A stretch of 64,000 nt of DNA, taken from CADEDH01 sp965263455. Lineage in GTDB: Bacteria > Actinomycetota > Acidimicrobiia > Acidimicrobiales > SZUA-35. This document shows positions 1-12,661 of this stretch, in pieces. The translations under genes were made by a program, and so were the position numbers. The notes below the pieces were generated by a model. The model had not been told where the DNA came from. It searched no databases and saw nothing but the letters and a program-made list of their open reading frames with translations. The stretch's first letter is position 1. Every line of letters starts with the position of its first letter. The stretch spans positions 62,001 through 126,000 of the forward strand of contig CBDHHN010000003.1 of the NCBI GenBank assembly GCA_965263455.1, written 5' to 3'.

Positions 1-1475
1 CGGGCGATCCAGGCCGTCCCGACGGTGATGGTCAACCAGGACAGGGCGACCGAAAGGGCGAAGAACAGGTAGGTGCGCCGATAGGGGTCGGCCCCGCCGT
101 CGTCGCCGGAGCCGAGCACGGCGAACGCCACCGCCGTGCCCACAGCGGCCGCCAGGTTGCGGAAGGTGTTGAAGGCGGCGTTGACCTCGCCGTAGGCCTC
201 CTGGGGAACTCGGGACAGCGCCCACGAGTTCATGCTCGGGTTGGAGATGCCCCAGCCGAATCCGAACAGGGCCACCATGGGGGCGAAGCGCAGGGCGTAG
301 GCGGGATCGTCGTCGATGAACACGAGACCGTAGACGACGGCAACCGTGGTCAGGGCCGAGCCGCCGACCATGAGCCAGCGCGGCCCGTGCCGGTCGGCCA
401 GACGACCCCCGGCCAGGGCCGAGCATCCGGCGAACACGGGGCCGATGGTGATGGCGGCGCCCACCGTGGCCACGCTGTACCCCCAGACCCGAACCAGGAA
501 CAGGGGCCAGATCAGCCAGATCGACAGCGATGTCGCCGACATGAACAGGTTGGCGGTGTTGGCCACCGCCACCTCGGGAATCCGGAACAGGGCCACGTTG
601 ACCAGGGGCGTGGGATGTCGGGCCGAGCGGACGGTGAAGCCCACGATCAGGGCCAGCCCGGCGCCGACCACGGCCGCCGTCCGAGCGTCGATCCACCCCC
701 AGGACGGAGTTTGGGTGATGCCCACGATGATGAGGGTGAGGGCCGTCACGGCCATCACGGTGCCGGCCAGGTCGAGGCGGCCGCCGTCGTCCTCGCCCCT
801 GGTGTCGGTCACGAACAGCGTCGACGCCACCAGGATGGCCAACGAGACGGGGGCGGTGACCAGATAGACGACCCGCCACGAGGTGGCGTCGAGCATGGCG
901 GCGGCCGCCGACGGGGCGATGGCGGCCGAGAGGGGGCCTGAGGCGGCCCAGGTGGCCACCGCCGACGACCGCCGGGCGGCGGGGAAGGCGGGCAGGGCCA
1001 TGGCCAACGACGACGGGATGACCAGGGCCCCGGCCGTGGCCTGGGCCACCCGGGCGGCGATGAGGACCCAGATGGTGGGGGCCAGGGCCGAGACCACGGC
1101 CGAGAGGGCGAAGCCGATCAGACCCAGGTTGAAGATCCGGCGCCGGCCCACGCGATCGGCCAGCCGCCCACCCAGGGGGAGCATGGCGGCCGAAGCGATG
1201 AAGAAGCCGGAGGCCACCCACGACACCGTGCCCTCCGAGACGGCGTCGAAGCTTTCGGCGATGGAACCGAAGGCCAGGTTGGTGGCCGTGGAATTGAATC
1301 CGAACAGCACGAACCCGGCCGACCCCACGGCCAGCGCCCGCCAGGCGGCGGTCGAGACCGTGGGGTCGGACTCGGTGGCCGCCTCCGGTCCGGTCGGCGG
1401 TGCCTCGGGCCCGGCCGAGGGCTGGGTCGGCGTCGGCGGCCGGACCGGTTCGGCCGGGCTGCGATCGGACGACAC
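1..1475 (-). CDS. MFS drug-exporter-like transporter (3' end cut by window)
   Basis: Membrane carrier of the major facilitator superfamily, most like the DHA2/EmrB-QacA proton-driven exporters; the substrate cannot be read from sequence. About 490 residues are visible. A cytoplasmic, Pro/Glu-rich leader of about 45 residues precedes the first membrane segment. The MFS motif A loop (GGRLADRVGRRR) follows TM2, and a second copy (GGRLADRHGPRW) marks the second half. The C-terminus runs off the left edge. I place the start at a GTG at 1475-1473, with GAGG a few bases upstream and only 5 bases after the stop of the upstream beta-oxidation gene, so the two are probably co-translated. The long reading frames on the opposite strand here are shadows. 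Confidence 0.88.
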   Translation of the reverse strand, partial: MSSDRSPAEPVRPPTPTQPSAGPEAPPTGPEAATESDPTVSTAAWRALAVGSAGFVLFGFNSTATNLAFGSIAESFDAVSEGTVSWVASGFFIASAAMLPLGGRLADRVGRRRIFNLGLIGFALSAVVSALAPTIWVLIAARVAQATAGALVIPSSLAMALPAFPAARRSSAVATWAASGPLSAAIAPSAAAAMLDATSWRVVYLVTAPVSLAILVASTLFVTDTRGEDDGGRLDLAGTVMAVTALTLIIVGITQTPSWGWIDARTAAVVGAGLALIVGFTVRSARHPTPLVNVALFRIPEVAVANTANLFMSATSLSIWLIWPLFLVRVWGYSVATVGAAITIGPVFAGCSALAGGRLADRHGPRWLMVGGSALTTVAVVYGLVFIDDDPAYALRFAPMVALFGFGWGISNPSMNSWALSRVPQEAYGEVNAAFNTFRNLAAAVGTAVAFAVLGSGDDGGADPYRRTYLFFALSVALSWLTITVGTAWIA

Positions 1476-1480
1476 CGGCC

Positions 1481-3592
<2,112 letters not shown>

Positions 3593-3604
3593 TGCGACAC
3601 TGTA
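3593..3604 (-). promoter_or_regulatory. Leaderless -10 box of the beta-oxidation gene
   Basis: TACAGT at 3604-3599 reads toward the ATG at 3592 with a 6-base gap. That spacing puts the transcript start at or next to the start codon. It is one of a series of such boxes in this window. Confidence 0.5.
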
Positions 3605-3651
3605 GGAGCCCGATCCCGATCGGGCCTCTTTCGGCTGAGGGTCGGGGCCGC

Positions 3652-4179
3652 CTACTGCGATCGCCGCTTGGCCAGAACGGCCGGGACCAGGAGGGCGACC
3701 ATGGCCCCGTCGGGGACCCGGTCGACGCCGCCCACGATCTCGCAGTACAGGGGCTGGTAGTCGACGTGGATCCCGAGGTCGGTCCCGTGGTTGGAGCAGC
3801 GGCCCCGGGCGTCGAGTTGGTAGCGGAGGTCCTCGCGCCCCGCCATGCCTTCGAACACGGTCGCCTTGTCGGAGAAGGTGAGCAGTCCCTGGATCGGCTG
3901 GCCGTGGACCTCGCCGGTCACGGTGTGGGGTCGGAACCGACGGAGTCGAACCTTCAGGTGGCACTCCTGCCCGCCGACCTCGCCCGTTGCCCGCATCACG
4001 CCGTTGCGGTAATCGCTCTCGGCCCGAAGGGGGGCGGAACCGATGGCACCCTGCAGCTCGGCCTGTTCGCCGAAGGCCAGCTGCACGTACACGTCGACCT
4101 TGACGTCGTGGCGGTGGGTGGCGGGCCGGGGGCGGGGTGAGCCGTCGGCCAGGGGTGGGAGCGGGCGGTGATCACTCAT
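3652..4179 (-). CDS. Conserved-looking protein of unknown function
   Basis: I do not recognise this 175-residue protein. It starts with a Pro/Arg-rich stretch. From about residue 25 it looks like a soluble beta-rich domain (KVDVYVQLAFG, HLKVRLRRFRPHTVTGEVHG, TVFEGMAGRE), followed by a segment with Cys, His and Asp residues (RCSNHGTDLGIHVDYQPLYCE). The end is hydrophobic (GAMVALLVPAVLA) and may be a short membrane or packing helix. No signal peptide is visible. The start is uncertain: I chose MSDHRP at 4179, but an in-frame ATG further upstream would add about 24 residues. It lies downstream of RidA in the same direction, with a 201-base gap, so it is probably a separate unit. Confidence 0.6.
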   Translation of the reverse strand: MSDHRPLPPLADGSPRPRPATHRHDVKVDVYVQLAFGEQAELQGAIGSAPLRAESDYRNGVMRATGEVGGQECHLKVRLRRFRPHTVTGEVHGQPIQGLLTFSDKATVFEGMAGREDLRYQLDARGRCSNHGTDLGIHVDYQPLYCEIVGGVDRVPDGAMVALLVPAVLAKRRSQ

Positions 4180-4380
4180 CGGCTGCCTGCTGCGGGGTGT
4201 GGGTGCGGGATGGTCGGCGACCTCGGAACTCGCTGGGACCGCCGAGTCCATAGTGCCCGGCCCGGTGTCGTACCACAAGGACCGCCATCGGTCCGATCAG
4301 TGAGCCTGACCGCTGGTGGTGACAGGCGTCGTCGGCTTGGTCCTCGTGGTGGCGGTCGGCCCGGAACCCCGGGCCGACGG

Positions 4381-4767
4381 TCAGTCCTCGATCCAGGCGG
4401 TGACGTCGCAGCTGATCGAGGGCCGCCCCCCGGCGCCGGTGAGCTGGGTGTGGCGGCTGGGCCGGGAGTCCGGGTCGGGGAACCGCTCCAGCCAGTGGGG
4501 GTTGATGAGCGGTCGGGCGTCGGGGGCGTTGGTGAAGAACGTGATCTTGGCCACGTCGTCCCAGGTCCCGCCGCCGTTGGCCAGGGCCTGGCCGATGTGG
4601 GTGAACAGGTTGGAGATCTGGGCATCGAGATCCTCGGGCAGGTCCCGGGTGCCCGGATCGAAGGCGGGGATGATGCCCGAGATCAACAGCGGCCCGATGC
4701 GGGTGGCCACCGGGATCGGGTTCTCGTGTCGGAACGATTCGGTCTCGATCGACCGTCGGCTGCTCAT
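4381..4767 (-). CDS. RidA family reactive-intermediate deaminase-like protein
   Basis: Small cytoplasmic protein of the RidA/YjgF/UK114 family. Members hydrolyse reactive enamines/imines, and some act as hydrolases in specific catabolic pathways. Its 128 residues fit the single-domain fold: RIGPLLISGIIPAFDPGTRDL, then the helix DAQISNLFTHIGQALANGGGTWDD, then KITFFTNAPDA and a C-terminal SCDVTAWIED. The Arg that binds carboxylate in true RidA enzymes is not obvious near the C-terminus, so the substrate may differ. AGGAG lies 8 bases before the ATG, and only 15 bases separate it from the upstream RraA-like gene, which suggests one transcript. Confidence 0.85.
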   Translation of the reverse strand: MSSRRSIETESFRHENPIPVATRIGPLLISGIIPAFDPGTRDLPEDLDAQISNLFTHIGQALANGGGTWDDVAKITFFTNAPDARPLINPHWLERFPDPDSRPSRHTQLTGAGGRPSISCDVTAWIED

Positions 4768-4782
4768 GGTCTCTGCTCCTGA

Positions 4783-5541
4783 TCAGCTGGAGGTCCGGGC
4801 GGCGCGCCAGGCCTCGAAGTCGGCCCGGCGGTCGTCGCTCAGGGGGAACAGGCCGATGGTGCTCTCGCCGGCGCCCACCCGCTCCAAGGCGAAGTCCTCC
4901 CGCAGCTCCTGCTCCACGCAGGCGTCGGCCACGTCCTCAACGATGGCGGGCGGGATGACGACCACACCCTCGCCGTCGCCGACCAGGACGTCGCCCGGCA
5001 TGACCGTGACCCCGGCGCAGGCGATGGGCTGGTTGCAGACCAGGGGCATGTGGTGGCGGCCCCAGGTCGAGGCGTGTTGGGCCTGGTGGTAGACGGGGAA
5101 GTCGGTCATGTCCCGCAGGGCGGGGGAGTCGCGCAGGGCGCCGTCGGTGATGACGCCGGCCGCCCCTCGCCGCTGGGCCCGGAGGGCGAAGATGTCGCCG
5201 ATGGTCCCGGCGTCGGGAACGCCCCGCGCCTCCATGATGATGATGTCGTCCGGTTCGCAGTACTCGGAGGCCTGACGTTGGGGATTGATGCCCCCGGCCA
5301 GTTCGGGGCGAAGGTCCTCCCGGAGCGGCACGTAGCGCAGGGTCAAGGCGTGACCGACCATACGGAGGCCGGGCTGGGTCGGGACCAGTCCCGACAGGAA
5401 ACAGTTGCGGATGCCCCGGCCCTGGAGCTGGCCGGTGATGGTGGCCGTGGCCACCCCGTTGAGCTTGGCCTTGAGCTCGTCGGTGAGGGCCACCGGTCGG
5501 GGCGTGGGGGTGAACGCGCGGGGATCGTCGTTGCTCATCAC
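4783..5541 (-). CDS. RraA-like / HMG-type aldolase family protein
   Basis: RraA/DlpA-family protein of 252 residues. The family includes 4-hydroxy-4-methyl-2-oxoglutarate (4-carboxy-4-hydroxy-2-oxoadipate) aldolases of aromatic breakdown, and RNase E inhibitors. Visible family features are VATATITGQLQGRGI near the N-terminus, PGDVLVGDGEGVVVIP near residues 180-195, and GAAGVITDGALRDSP, which carries the Arg-Asp pair of the metal and substrate site. RNase E inhibition is unlikely in this setting; a lyase role with the adjacent RidA is more plausible. The start may be the GTG at 5541, 6 bases after a TAGCGT box, or the ATG directly following it. Confidence 0.82.
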   Translation of the reverse strand: MMSNDDPRAFTPTPRPVALTDELKAKLNGVATATITGQLQGRGIRNCFLSGLVPTQPGLRMVGHALTLRYVPLREDLRPELAGGINPQRQASEYCEPDDIIIMEARGVPDAGTIGDIFALRAQRRGAAGVITDGALRDSPALRDMTDFPVYHQAQHASTWGRHHMPLVCNQPIACAGVTVMPGDVLVGDGEGVVVIPPAIVEDVADACVEQELREDFALERVGAGESTIGLFPLSDDRRADFEAWRAARTSS

Positions 5542-5553
5542 CGCCCGACGCTA
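5542..5553 (-). promoter_or_regulatory. Leaderless -10 box of the RraA-RidA unit
   Basis: TAGCGT at 5553-5548 lies 6 bases before the GTG at 5541 and 9 before the next ATG. It fits the leaderless pattern seen elsewhere in the window and would drive the RraA-RidA pair. Confidence 0.4.
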
Positions 5554-5673
5554 CCGGCCCCCGCGGCCCCGGCCCAGACGGCGGGCAGTATTCGCCCCTC
5601 CAGGGCAAACATGCTGAACTGGATCCCTGCACGACGGGGCATCGACCGTCCCCGTCCGGGAAAGGGGAATCTG

Positions 5674-8600
5674 GTGTCGCTCGCCGAATTCAAGCTCGAG
5701 GACCGCTTCGGTCTCGATCAGGGTGACGTGGCCATGTCGGGGGTCCAGGCCCTGCTGCGGGTCCTGCTCGACCAACTCCGGGCCGACAAGAGGGACGGGC
5801 TCGACAACGCCGCCATGGTCAGCGGCTACCGGGGTTCGCCCCTCGGTGGGATCGACCAGCTCATGCTGACCAACAAGGCCGAACTCGACGCCAGCAACGT
5901 CACGTTCGTGCCCGGCCTCAACGAGGACCTCGGGGCCACCGCGGTCTGGGGGTCCCAGCTGGCCAACGTCAACTTCGAGGGACGCTACGACGGCGTGCTC
6001 GGCATGTGGTACGGCAAGGCCCCCGGCGTCGATCGTTCCGGCGACGCCATCCGCCACGCCAACGTCAGCGGTGTCGACCCCAACGGTGGCGTGCTGTTGG
6101 TGGCGGGCGACGACCCGGCCTCCAAGTCGTCCACGCTGACGTCGGGGTCCGAGTACGCACTGCTCCACTTCGAGACCCCCATCCTCTATCCGGGCAGCGT
6201 CCAGGAGGTGGCCGACTACGGCCGCTGGGGCTATCAGCTGTCCCGCTACTCGGGTCTGTGGGCGGCGCTGAAGATCGTGACCAACGTGGCCGACGGCTAC
6301 TCCACCATCAAGGTCGGGCCGGGCCGGGTGCAGGCCACCCGCCCCGAGGAGTGGATCTGGAACGACAAGCCCTGGGCCCACACCCAGACCGACCGGCTGT
6401 TCGGTCCCATCGCCGCCGCCATGGAACGTGAGGTGTACGAGGGCCGGTTGGAGGCCGTCAACCGGTTCGTGGCCGCCAACAACCTCAACCGCTCCACCGT
6501 CCCCACGGCCGACGCCCGGCTGGGGATCGTGGCCGCGGGCAAGACCTACTACGACGTGCGGGCCGCCCTGGACCGGATGGGCCTCGACCAGGCCGAACTG
6601 GAGCGCCGCGGGGTCCGGGTGTTCAAGCCCGCCGTCATCTGGCCCCTGGAAACCGGCGCCGTCCGGGACTTCGCCCGCGGCCTCGACACCATCGTGGTGG
6701 TCGAGGAGAAGCGGGGCTTCATGGAGATGTTCCTGCGGGAGGCCCTGTACGGCCAGCCCGACGCCCCGGCCATCGTGGGCAAGAAGCGGCTCGACGGGGG
6801 CCTGTGGTTCCCCGGCCACGGCGAGATGACGGTCGATCAGATCGCCCGCCTGTTCCGGCCCTTCCTGGTCGACCGGTTCGGCGAGGACGCCGTCGGCCCC
6901 GCCGTGTTGGAGAAGCTCCGGATCCCGGTCTCGGCCGCGCCGGCGGCCGACTCCTCGTCGGCCGGCGCTGTGCGGACCCCCGGGTTCTGCTCCGGTTGCC
7001 CCCACAACACCTCGACCTGGATCCCTGAGGGTTCCGAGGCCGGGGGCGGCATCGGCTGCCACGGCATGGCCTCGATGACGCCGACCCGCAACACCAAGGG
7101 CACGACCCAGATGGGGGGCGAGGGCATCCAGTGGGTGGGGGCGGCCCCGTTCGTCACCATGGAGCACCGCTTCCAGAACATCGGCGACGGCACCTACCAC
7201 CACTCCGGCTCGCTCGCCGTCCGTCAGGCGGTGGCGGCCGGGACCAACGTGACCTACAAGATCCTCTACAACGGCGCGGTGGCCATGACCGGCGGCCAGG
7301 ACGTCGACGGTCAGATGGCGGTCCCCGAGCTGACCCGCTCCATCGAGGCCGAGGGGGTGGCCAAGGTCGTGGTCGTGACCGACGACCCCGACAAGTACCC
7401 GGCCGACGCCCGCTTCGCCGATGGGGTCGAGATCCACCACCGGTCCAAGCTCGATCAGGTCCAGCGCGACCTGCGGGACATCCCCGGCTGCACGGTGCTC
7501 ATCTACGACCAGGCCTGCGCCGCCGAACTGCGGCGGGACCGCAAGCGGGGCAAGGCGGTCGACCCGGCCATGCGGGTCTTCATCAACGAGGCGGTGTGCG
7601 AGGGCTGCGGTGACTGCGGCGAGAAGTCGAGTTGCCTCTCGGTGATGCCGGTCGAGACCGAGTTCGGGCGCAAGACCCAGATCCACCAGTCGTCGTGCAA
7701 CAAGGACTACTCCTGCCTCGACGGTGACTGCCCGGCCTTCGTCGAGATCATCCCCGACCCGAACCACTCGACCAAGAAGGCCGCCATCCCCTTCGACCCG
7801 ATCGAGGCCGACGAGTTGCCCGAGCCCACCCGCATCGACGAGGGCGACATCCTCATGATGGGCATCGGGGGCACCGGGGTGGTGACGGTCAACCAGTTGC
7901 TGGCCACGGCCGCCCTGCTCGACGGCAAGCAGGCCGACGGTCTGGATCAGACCGGCCTGTCCCAGAAGGGCGGTTCGGTGGTGTCGAACCTCAAGGTCCG
8001 CCGGGTCGCCGACGGGGTCGGCGACACCGGCACGGCCAACATGGTCTCGTCCGGCGAGGCCGACGCCTACCTGGTGTTCGACGTCCTCACCGGGACCAAC
8101 GACCTCAACCTGGCCAAGACCGACCCCGACCGGACGGTGGCCGTGGTGTCGTCATCCAAGGTGCCGACCACGGCCATGGTGCGAGACACCGGCTCCGGTT
8201 TCCCGGTATGGGATGCCCTCCGGGCCAAGATCGAGGCCTCGACGGTGGCGGAGAAGAACGTCTACTTCGATGCCGGCACCGTGTCGGACAACCTCTTCCG
8301 CTCGCACATGCCGGCCAACGTGATCGTGCTCGGTGCCGCCTACCAGCAGGGGGTCATCCCGATCAGTGCCGAGGCCATCGAGCGGGCCATCGAGCTCAAC
8401 GGGGTCCAGGTCGACACCAACCTCCAGGCCTTCCGTATCGGCCGTAAGATCGCCCTCGAACCGGCCTGGCTCGACGGGCTGAACCTGAGCCGGCCCGGGT
8501 CGGTCCGGCGTCGGCGGGAGGCCAAGCGGTCCCGACGGGCCGACCGTCTGATCGCCGGGGTGGCCGACCCCTCGCCGGAGTTGAGCCGTCTGCTGGAGAT

Positions 8601-9186
8601 CCGGGTCCCCGACCTGATCGACTACCAGGACGCCGAGTACGCGGGCCGCTACGTGGCCAAGATCAACCAGGTGCGGGCGGCCGAGGCGGCCGCCGTGGAC
8701 GGCACCCGGCTGTCGGAGGCCGTGGCCCGCTACCTCTACAAGCTCATGGCCTACAAGGACGAGTACGAGGTGGCCAGGCTCCACCGGTCGACGGCGTTCA
8801 CCGAGGCCATCGCCGAGCAGTTCGGGCCCAATGCCAAGGTGACCTACAAGCTCCACCCGCCGACCATGCGCCGCATGGGTTACGAGTCCAAGATCGGCCT
8901 CGGACGGTCGGGTGAGGTGGCCTTCGCCGCCCTGGAGCGGATGAAGCGGTTCCGGGGCACCGCGGCCGACGTGTTCGGCCGGACCCGGCACCGCCGGATC
9001 GAGCGGGAACTGATCGAGGAGTACGAGGCCATGATCGACCAGGTGCTCGTCGGCCTCTCGGCCGACAGCTACGACCGTGCGGTCGAGGTGGCCGAACTCC
9101 CCGACATCGTCCGGGGCTACGAGGACATCAAGGAAGCCAACATCGAGAAGTTCCGGGCCGAGTCCCGGCGTCTCCTGGCCGACTGA
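5674..9186 (+). CDS. Indolepyruvate:ferredoxin oxidoreductase, fused alpha/beta type
   Basis: Very large (1170 residues) 2-oxoacid:ferredoxin oxidoreductase that decarboxylates aryl-pyruvates such as indolepyruvate to acyl-CoA and reduces ferredoxin. Order of domains: N-terminal pyrimidine-type domain (SGYRGSPLGGIDQ near residue 50); a central thiamine-diphosphate region (CSGCPHNTS near 438, GGIGCHG near 458); a cysteine cluster for 4Fe-4S centres (CEGCGDCGEKSSC near 640 and further Cys at about 675-686); the gamma-type domain (GIGGTGVVTVNQLL near 730, then QTGLSQKGGSVVSNLKV); and a C-terminal domain typical of these fusions. The GTG start at 5674 is set by AAAGGGG at 5661-5667, and the reading frame upstream of it is not protein-like. 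It is transcribed away from the RraA-RidA unit. Confidence 0.93.
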   Translation: MSLAEFKLEDRFGLDQGDVAMSGVQALLRVLLDQLRADKRDGLDNAAMVSGYRGSPLGGIDQLMLTNKAELDASNVTFVPGLNEDLGATAVWGSQLANVNFEGRYDGVLGMWYGKAPGVDRSGDAIRHANVSGVDPNGGVLLVAGDDPASKSSTLTSGSEYALLHFETPILYPGSVQEVADYGRWGYQLSRYSGLWAALKIVTNVADGYSTIKVGPGRVQATRPEEWIWNDKPWAHTQTDRLFGPIAAAMEREVYEGRLEAVNRFVAANNLNRSTVPTADARLGIVAAGKTYYDVRAALDRMGLDQAELERRGVRVFKPAVIWPLETGAVRDFARGLDTIVVVEEKRGFMEMFLREALYGQPDAPAIVGKKRLDGGLWFPGHGEMTVDQIARLFRPFLVDRFGEDAVGPAVLEKLRIPVSAAPAADSSSAGAVRTPGFCSGCPHNTSTWIPEGSEAGGGIGCHGMASMTPTRNTKGTTQMGGEGIQWVGAAPFVTMEHRFQNIGDGTYHHSGSLAVRQAVAAGTNVTYKILYNGAVAMTGGQDVDGQMAVPELTRSIEAEGVAKVVVVTDDPDKYPADARFADGVEIHHRSKLDQVQRDLRDIPGCTVLIYDQACAAELRRDRKRGKAVDPAMRVFINEAVCEGCGDCGEKSSCLSVMPVETEFGRKTQIHQSSCNKDYSCLDGDCPAFVEIIPDPNHSTKKAAIPFDPIEADELPEPTRIDEGDILMMGIGGTGVVTVNQLLATAALLDGKQADGLDQTGLSQKGGSVVSNLKVRRVADGVGDTGTANMVSSGEADAYLVFDVLTGTNDLNLAKTDPDRTVAVVSSSKVPTTAMVRDTGSGFPVWDALRAKIEASTVAEKNVYFDAGTVSDNLFRSHMPANVIVLGAAYQQGVIPISAEAIERAIELNGVQVDTNLQAFRIGRKIALEPAWLDGLNLSRPGSVRRRREAKRSRRADRLIAGVADPSPELSRLLEIRVPDLIDYQDAEYAGRYVAKINQVRAAEAAAVDGTRLSEAVARYLYKLMAYKDEYEVARLHRSTAFTEAIAEQFGPNAKVTYKLHPPTMRRMGYESKIGLGRSGEVAFAALERMKRFRGTAADVFGRTRHRRIERELIEEYEAMIDQVLVGLSADSYDRAVEVAELPDIVRGYEDIKEANIEKFRAESRRLLAD

Positions 9187-9248
9187 GCTCCGGCCCTCCG
9201 ACCTGGGTATCTGTCTCCGGCCTGTCCCCGGTCTGTCGTCCTGGTGGT

Positions 9249-9266
9249 CGTCGGCTTCGGCCGACG
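9249..9266 (+). terminator. UUCG-capped hairpin after the oxidoreductase gene
   Basis: CGTCGGC TTCG GCCGACG is a perfect 7-base-pair stem with a UUCG loop, 62 bases after the stop codon. There is no T-tract, so it may end transcription weakly or protect the 3' end. Confidence 0.4.
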
Positions 9267-9415
9267 GCCTCCGGGACCTCCGGATTCGCCCCTTCCGGCC
9301 ATTGTCCGAGCCTGTCGCACGTTCTACCGTTGGGCTTGGCGACGCAAGGCAGAGGTGGGTCGATGGCCCTCCGGGTCCGGCTCCGGCGCCCGGTGGGACG
9401 GGAGGAGCGGGCACG

Positions 9416-9799
9416 GTGAAGGATGCGTTGCAGGACTTCCGGTCGCGATGTCCTGGGGTCCTGGGGGCCTGGATCGTGGACGACCGGGGCAAGGTCGAGG
9501 AACTGGATCTCACTCCCATGATCGACCTCGACGTCGATCGCATCACCGACCTGGTGTGCGAGATCTACCTGGCCATGGCGCCGTTCCGGACCCTGCCGCC
9601 GGCACACATTCTGGGTGGCTTCGACCGGGAGGCGGTACTCCGGTTCGACACCGTCATCGTGTTGGCCCGGCCGGTGGCCGGTGGGCTGTTGGTGCTCGTG
9701 ACCGAACCGGCCGCGGGGTTGGCCCGGATCCGGGCCCTGAGCAACCTGCTGCTCCGCCGGATCGAGCGTCGGGTGACCGGAAGCGAGACCCGACGATGA
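9416..9799 (+). CDS. Roadblock/LC7-like small protein
   Basis: A 127-residue protein whose pattern resembles the Roadblock/LC7 (MglB-like) fold: an opening amphipathic helix, the strand GVLGAWIVDDRGKVEEL, a central helix, then DTVIVLARPVAGGLLVLVTEP and a closing helix (GLARIRALSNLLLRRIERR). Such proteins act as dimeric scaffolds or GTPase regulators in polarity and signalling systems. No small GTPase gene is adjacent, so the partner is unknown. The GTG start at 9416 is supported by GGAGGA at 9401-9406. The stop overlaps the next start as ATGA, so the pair is co-translated. The assignment is from fold pattern only. Confidence 0.65.
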   Translation: MKDALQDFRSRCPGVLGAWIVDDRGKVEELDLTPMIDLDVDRITDLVCEIYLAMAPFRTLPPAHILGGFDREAVLRFDTVIVLARPVAGGLLVLVTEPAAGLARIRALSNLLLRRIERRVTGSETRR

Positions 9800-10350
9800 G
9801 CGCCGAGGCCCAGGATCACTTCGTCGAGCGGTGTGCCGCCCACCCCGACACGGCCCACCATGTACTGTTCACCGACGATCGGGTCGTCCGGGTCGGCGTG
9901 GCCCGCGGTCGTGATCTCCTGGAGGCGTTCATGGCCATCCAGCAGCTTGGCTCGGCCCTGGCCGGCGAGGTGGCGGCCACGCAACTGACGTCGGCCACCC
10001 TCGAGGGCGACCGGGACCAGTACCTGTTCCGGACCCTGCCCTTCGCCGAGGGCGACCTGCACACCGTGTTCCGGGCCCGGTCCGAGATCGCCCTGGACGA
10101 CGCCGTCAACCGCATTCACCGGGAGACGGTTCTGGCCGAGACCGAGTGGGCCCGGATCGGCTCGCTGCCCCCGTCGCCCTCGGTCAGCCGCTCGGTCGAG
10201 GTGCCCGTGGTCAGGTCCGGGTCCGGCACGCCGTCGAACCGTCCCGACGATCAACCGGCCGACGTTCAACCGGCCGACGACGGCGGGGACGACGGCGGGG
10301 ACGACGGGCGGTGGGGCGTCTACCGGGGCGTCCGCTACCGCCTCGACTGA
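9796..10350 (+). CDS. Unknown protein coupled to the Roadblock-like gene
   Basis: I do not recognise this 184-residue protein. Residues 1-125 are a mixed helix-strand domain (VLFTDDRVVRVGVARGRDLLEAF, then GDLHTVFRARSEIALDDAV). Residues about 130-170 are a disordered, repetitive Ser/Pro then Asp/Gly-rich linker built from short DNA duplications (QPAD twice, DDGG three times). The last few residues (WGVYRGVRYRLD) form a separate tail that could be a peptide ligand. The ATG overlaps the stop of the Roadblock-like gene, so the two products probably act together. No signal peptide or membrane segment is visible. Confidence 0.7.
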   Translation: MSAEAQDHFVERCAAHPDTAHHVLFTDDRVVRVGVARGRDLLEAFMAIQQLGSALAGEVAATQLTSATLEGDRDQYLFRTLPFAEGDLHTVFRARSEIALDDAVNRIHRETVLAETEWARIGSLPPSPSVSRSVEVPVVRSGSGTPSNRPDDQPADVQPADDGGDDGGDDGRWGVYRGVRYRLD

Positions 10351-10406
10351 CGACCCCTCGGGGCGCAGCTTGCGGCCCCACCGGCCTCCGGTGGGAGACT
10401 GGGTCG

Positions 10407-12233
<1,827 letters not shown>

Positions 12234-12237
12234 CCGC

Positions 12238-12630
12238 TCAGGGGCCGGGCCGGTCGAGCCAGGTCTCGTGGACCCGCAGCCAGGCCAGCCCGTGGGGGGC
12301 GGCGGTCTCGGCGGCGAAGACCACGGTGGTGAGGCGCTCGTTGGCCGAGTCGGCGAGCCGGTGATGCTCGACGTAGCGGGCCACCACCAGCGATCCGGCT
12401 TCGTGGAGCAGCCGGTGGTCGGTGGTGGTGATGGTCAGGGCCGTGGCGTGGCCGTGGCCGCTCCGGAGGCGATCCAGGGTGCGGTCGCGGTCGGCCTCGT
12501 CGCCATCGGGGCCGACGATGGTGAAGTCCCGGTGGAGGACGGCGGCCGCCCGGTCGAGGGAGTCCTCGGTGCCGAGGAAGTAGGCCTCGAAGAAGCGGTG
12601 GAGGTCGATGATCTCCTGTTTCCAGGGCAT
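12238..12630 (-). CDS. SnoaL/NTF2-like protein
   Basis: A 130-residue protein with the outline of the NTF2-like superfamily (SnoaL, DUF4440): an N-terminal helix (EIIDLHRFFEAYFLGTEDSLDRAAAVL), then FTIVGPDGDE and several strands ending with WLRVHETWL. Members are ketosteroid-isomerase-like enzymes or small-molecule binding proteins; which it is cannot be told here. Its 3' end lies 4 bases from the convergent monooxygenase gene. The ATG is preceded by TAGGGT with a 6-base gap. Confidence 0.75.
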   Translation of the reverse strand: MPWKQEIIDLHRFFEAYFLGTEDSLDRAAAVLHRDFTIVGPDGDEADRDRTLDRLRSGHGHATALTITTTDHRLLHEAGSLVVARYVEHHRLADSANERLTTVVFAAETAAPHGLAWLRVHETWLDRPGP

Positions 12631-12642
12631 GGCCGGACCCTA
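12631..12642 (-). promoter_or_regulatory. Leaderless -10 box of the SnoaL-like gene
   Basis: TAGGGT at 12642-12637 lies 6 bases before the ATG at 12630, predicting a leaderless transcript. Confidence 0.5.
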
Positions 12643-12661
12643 GCCCGTCCGGTCCCGACCA

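Noticed and set aside
5551..7767. 738-codon minus-strand frame opposite the indolepyruvate oxidoreductase
   Set aside because: Shadow frame, Gly/His/Val-rich without motifs.
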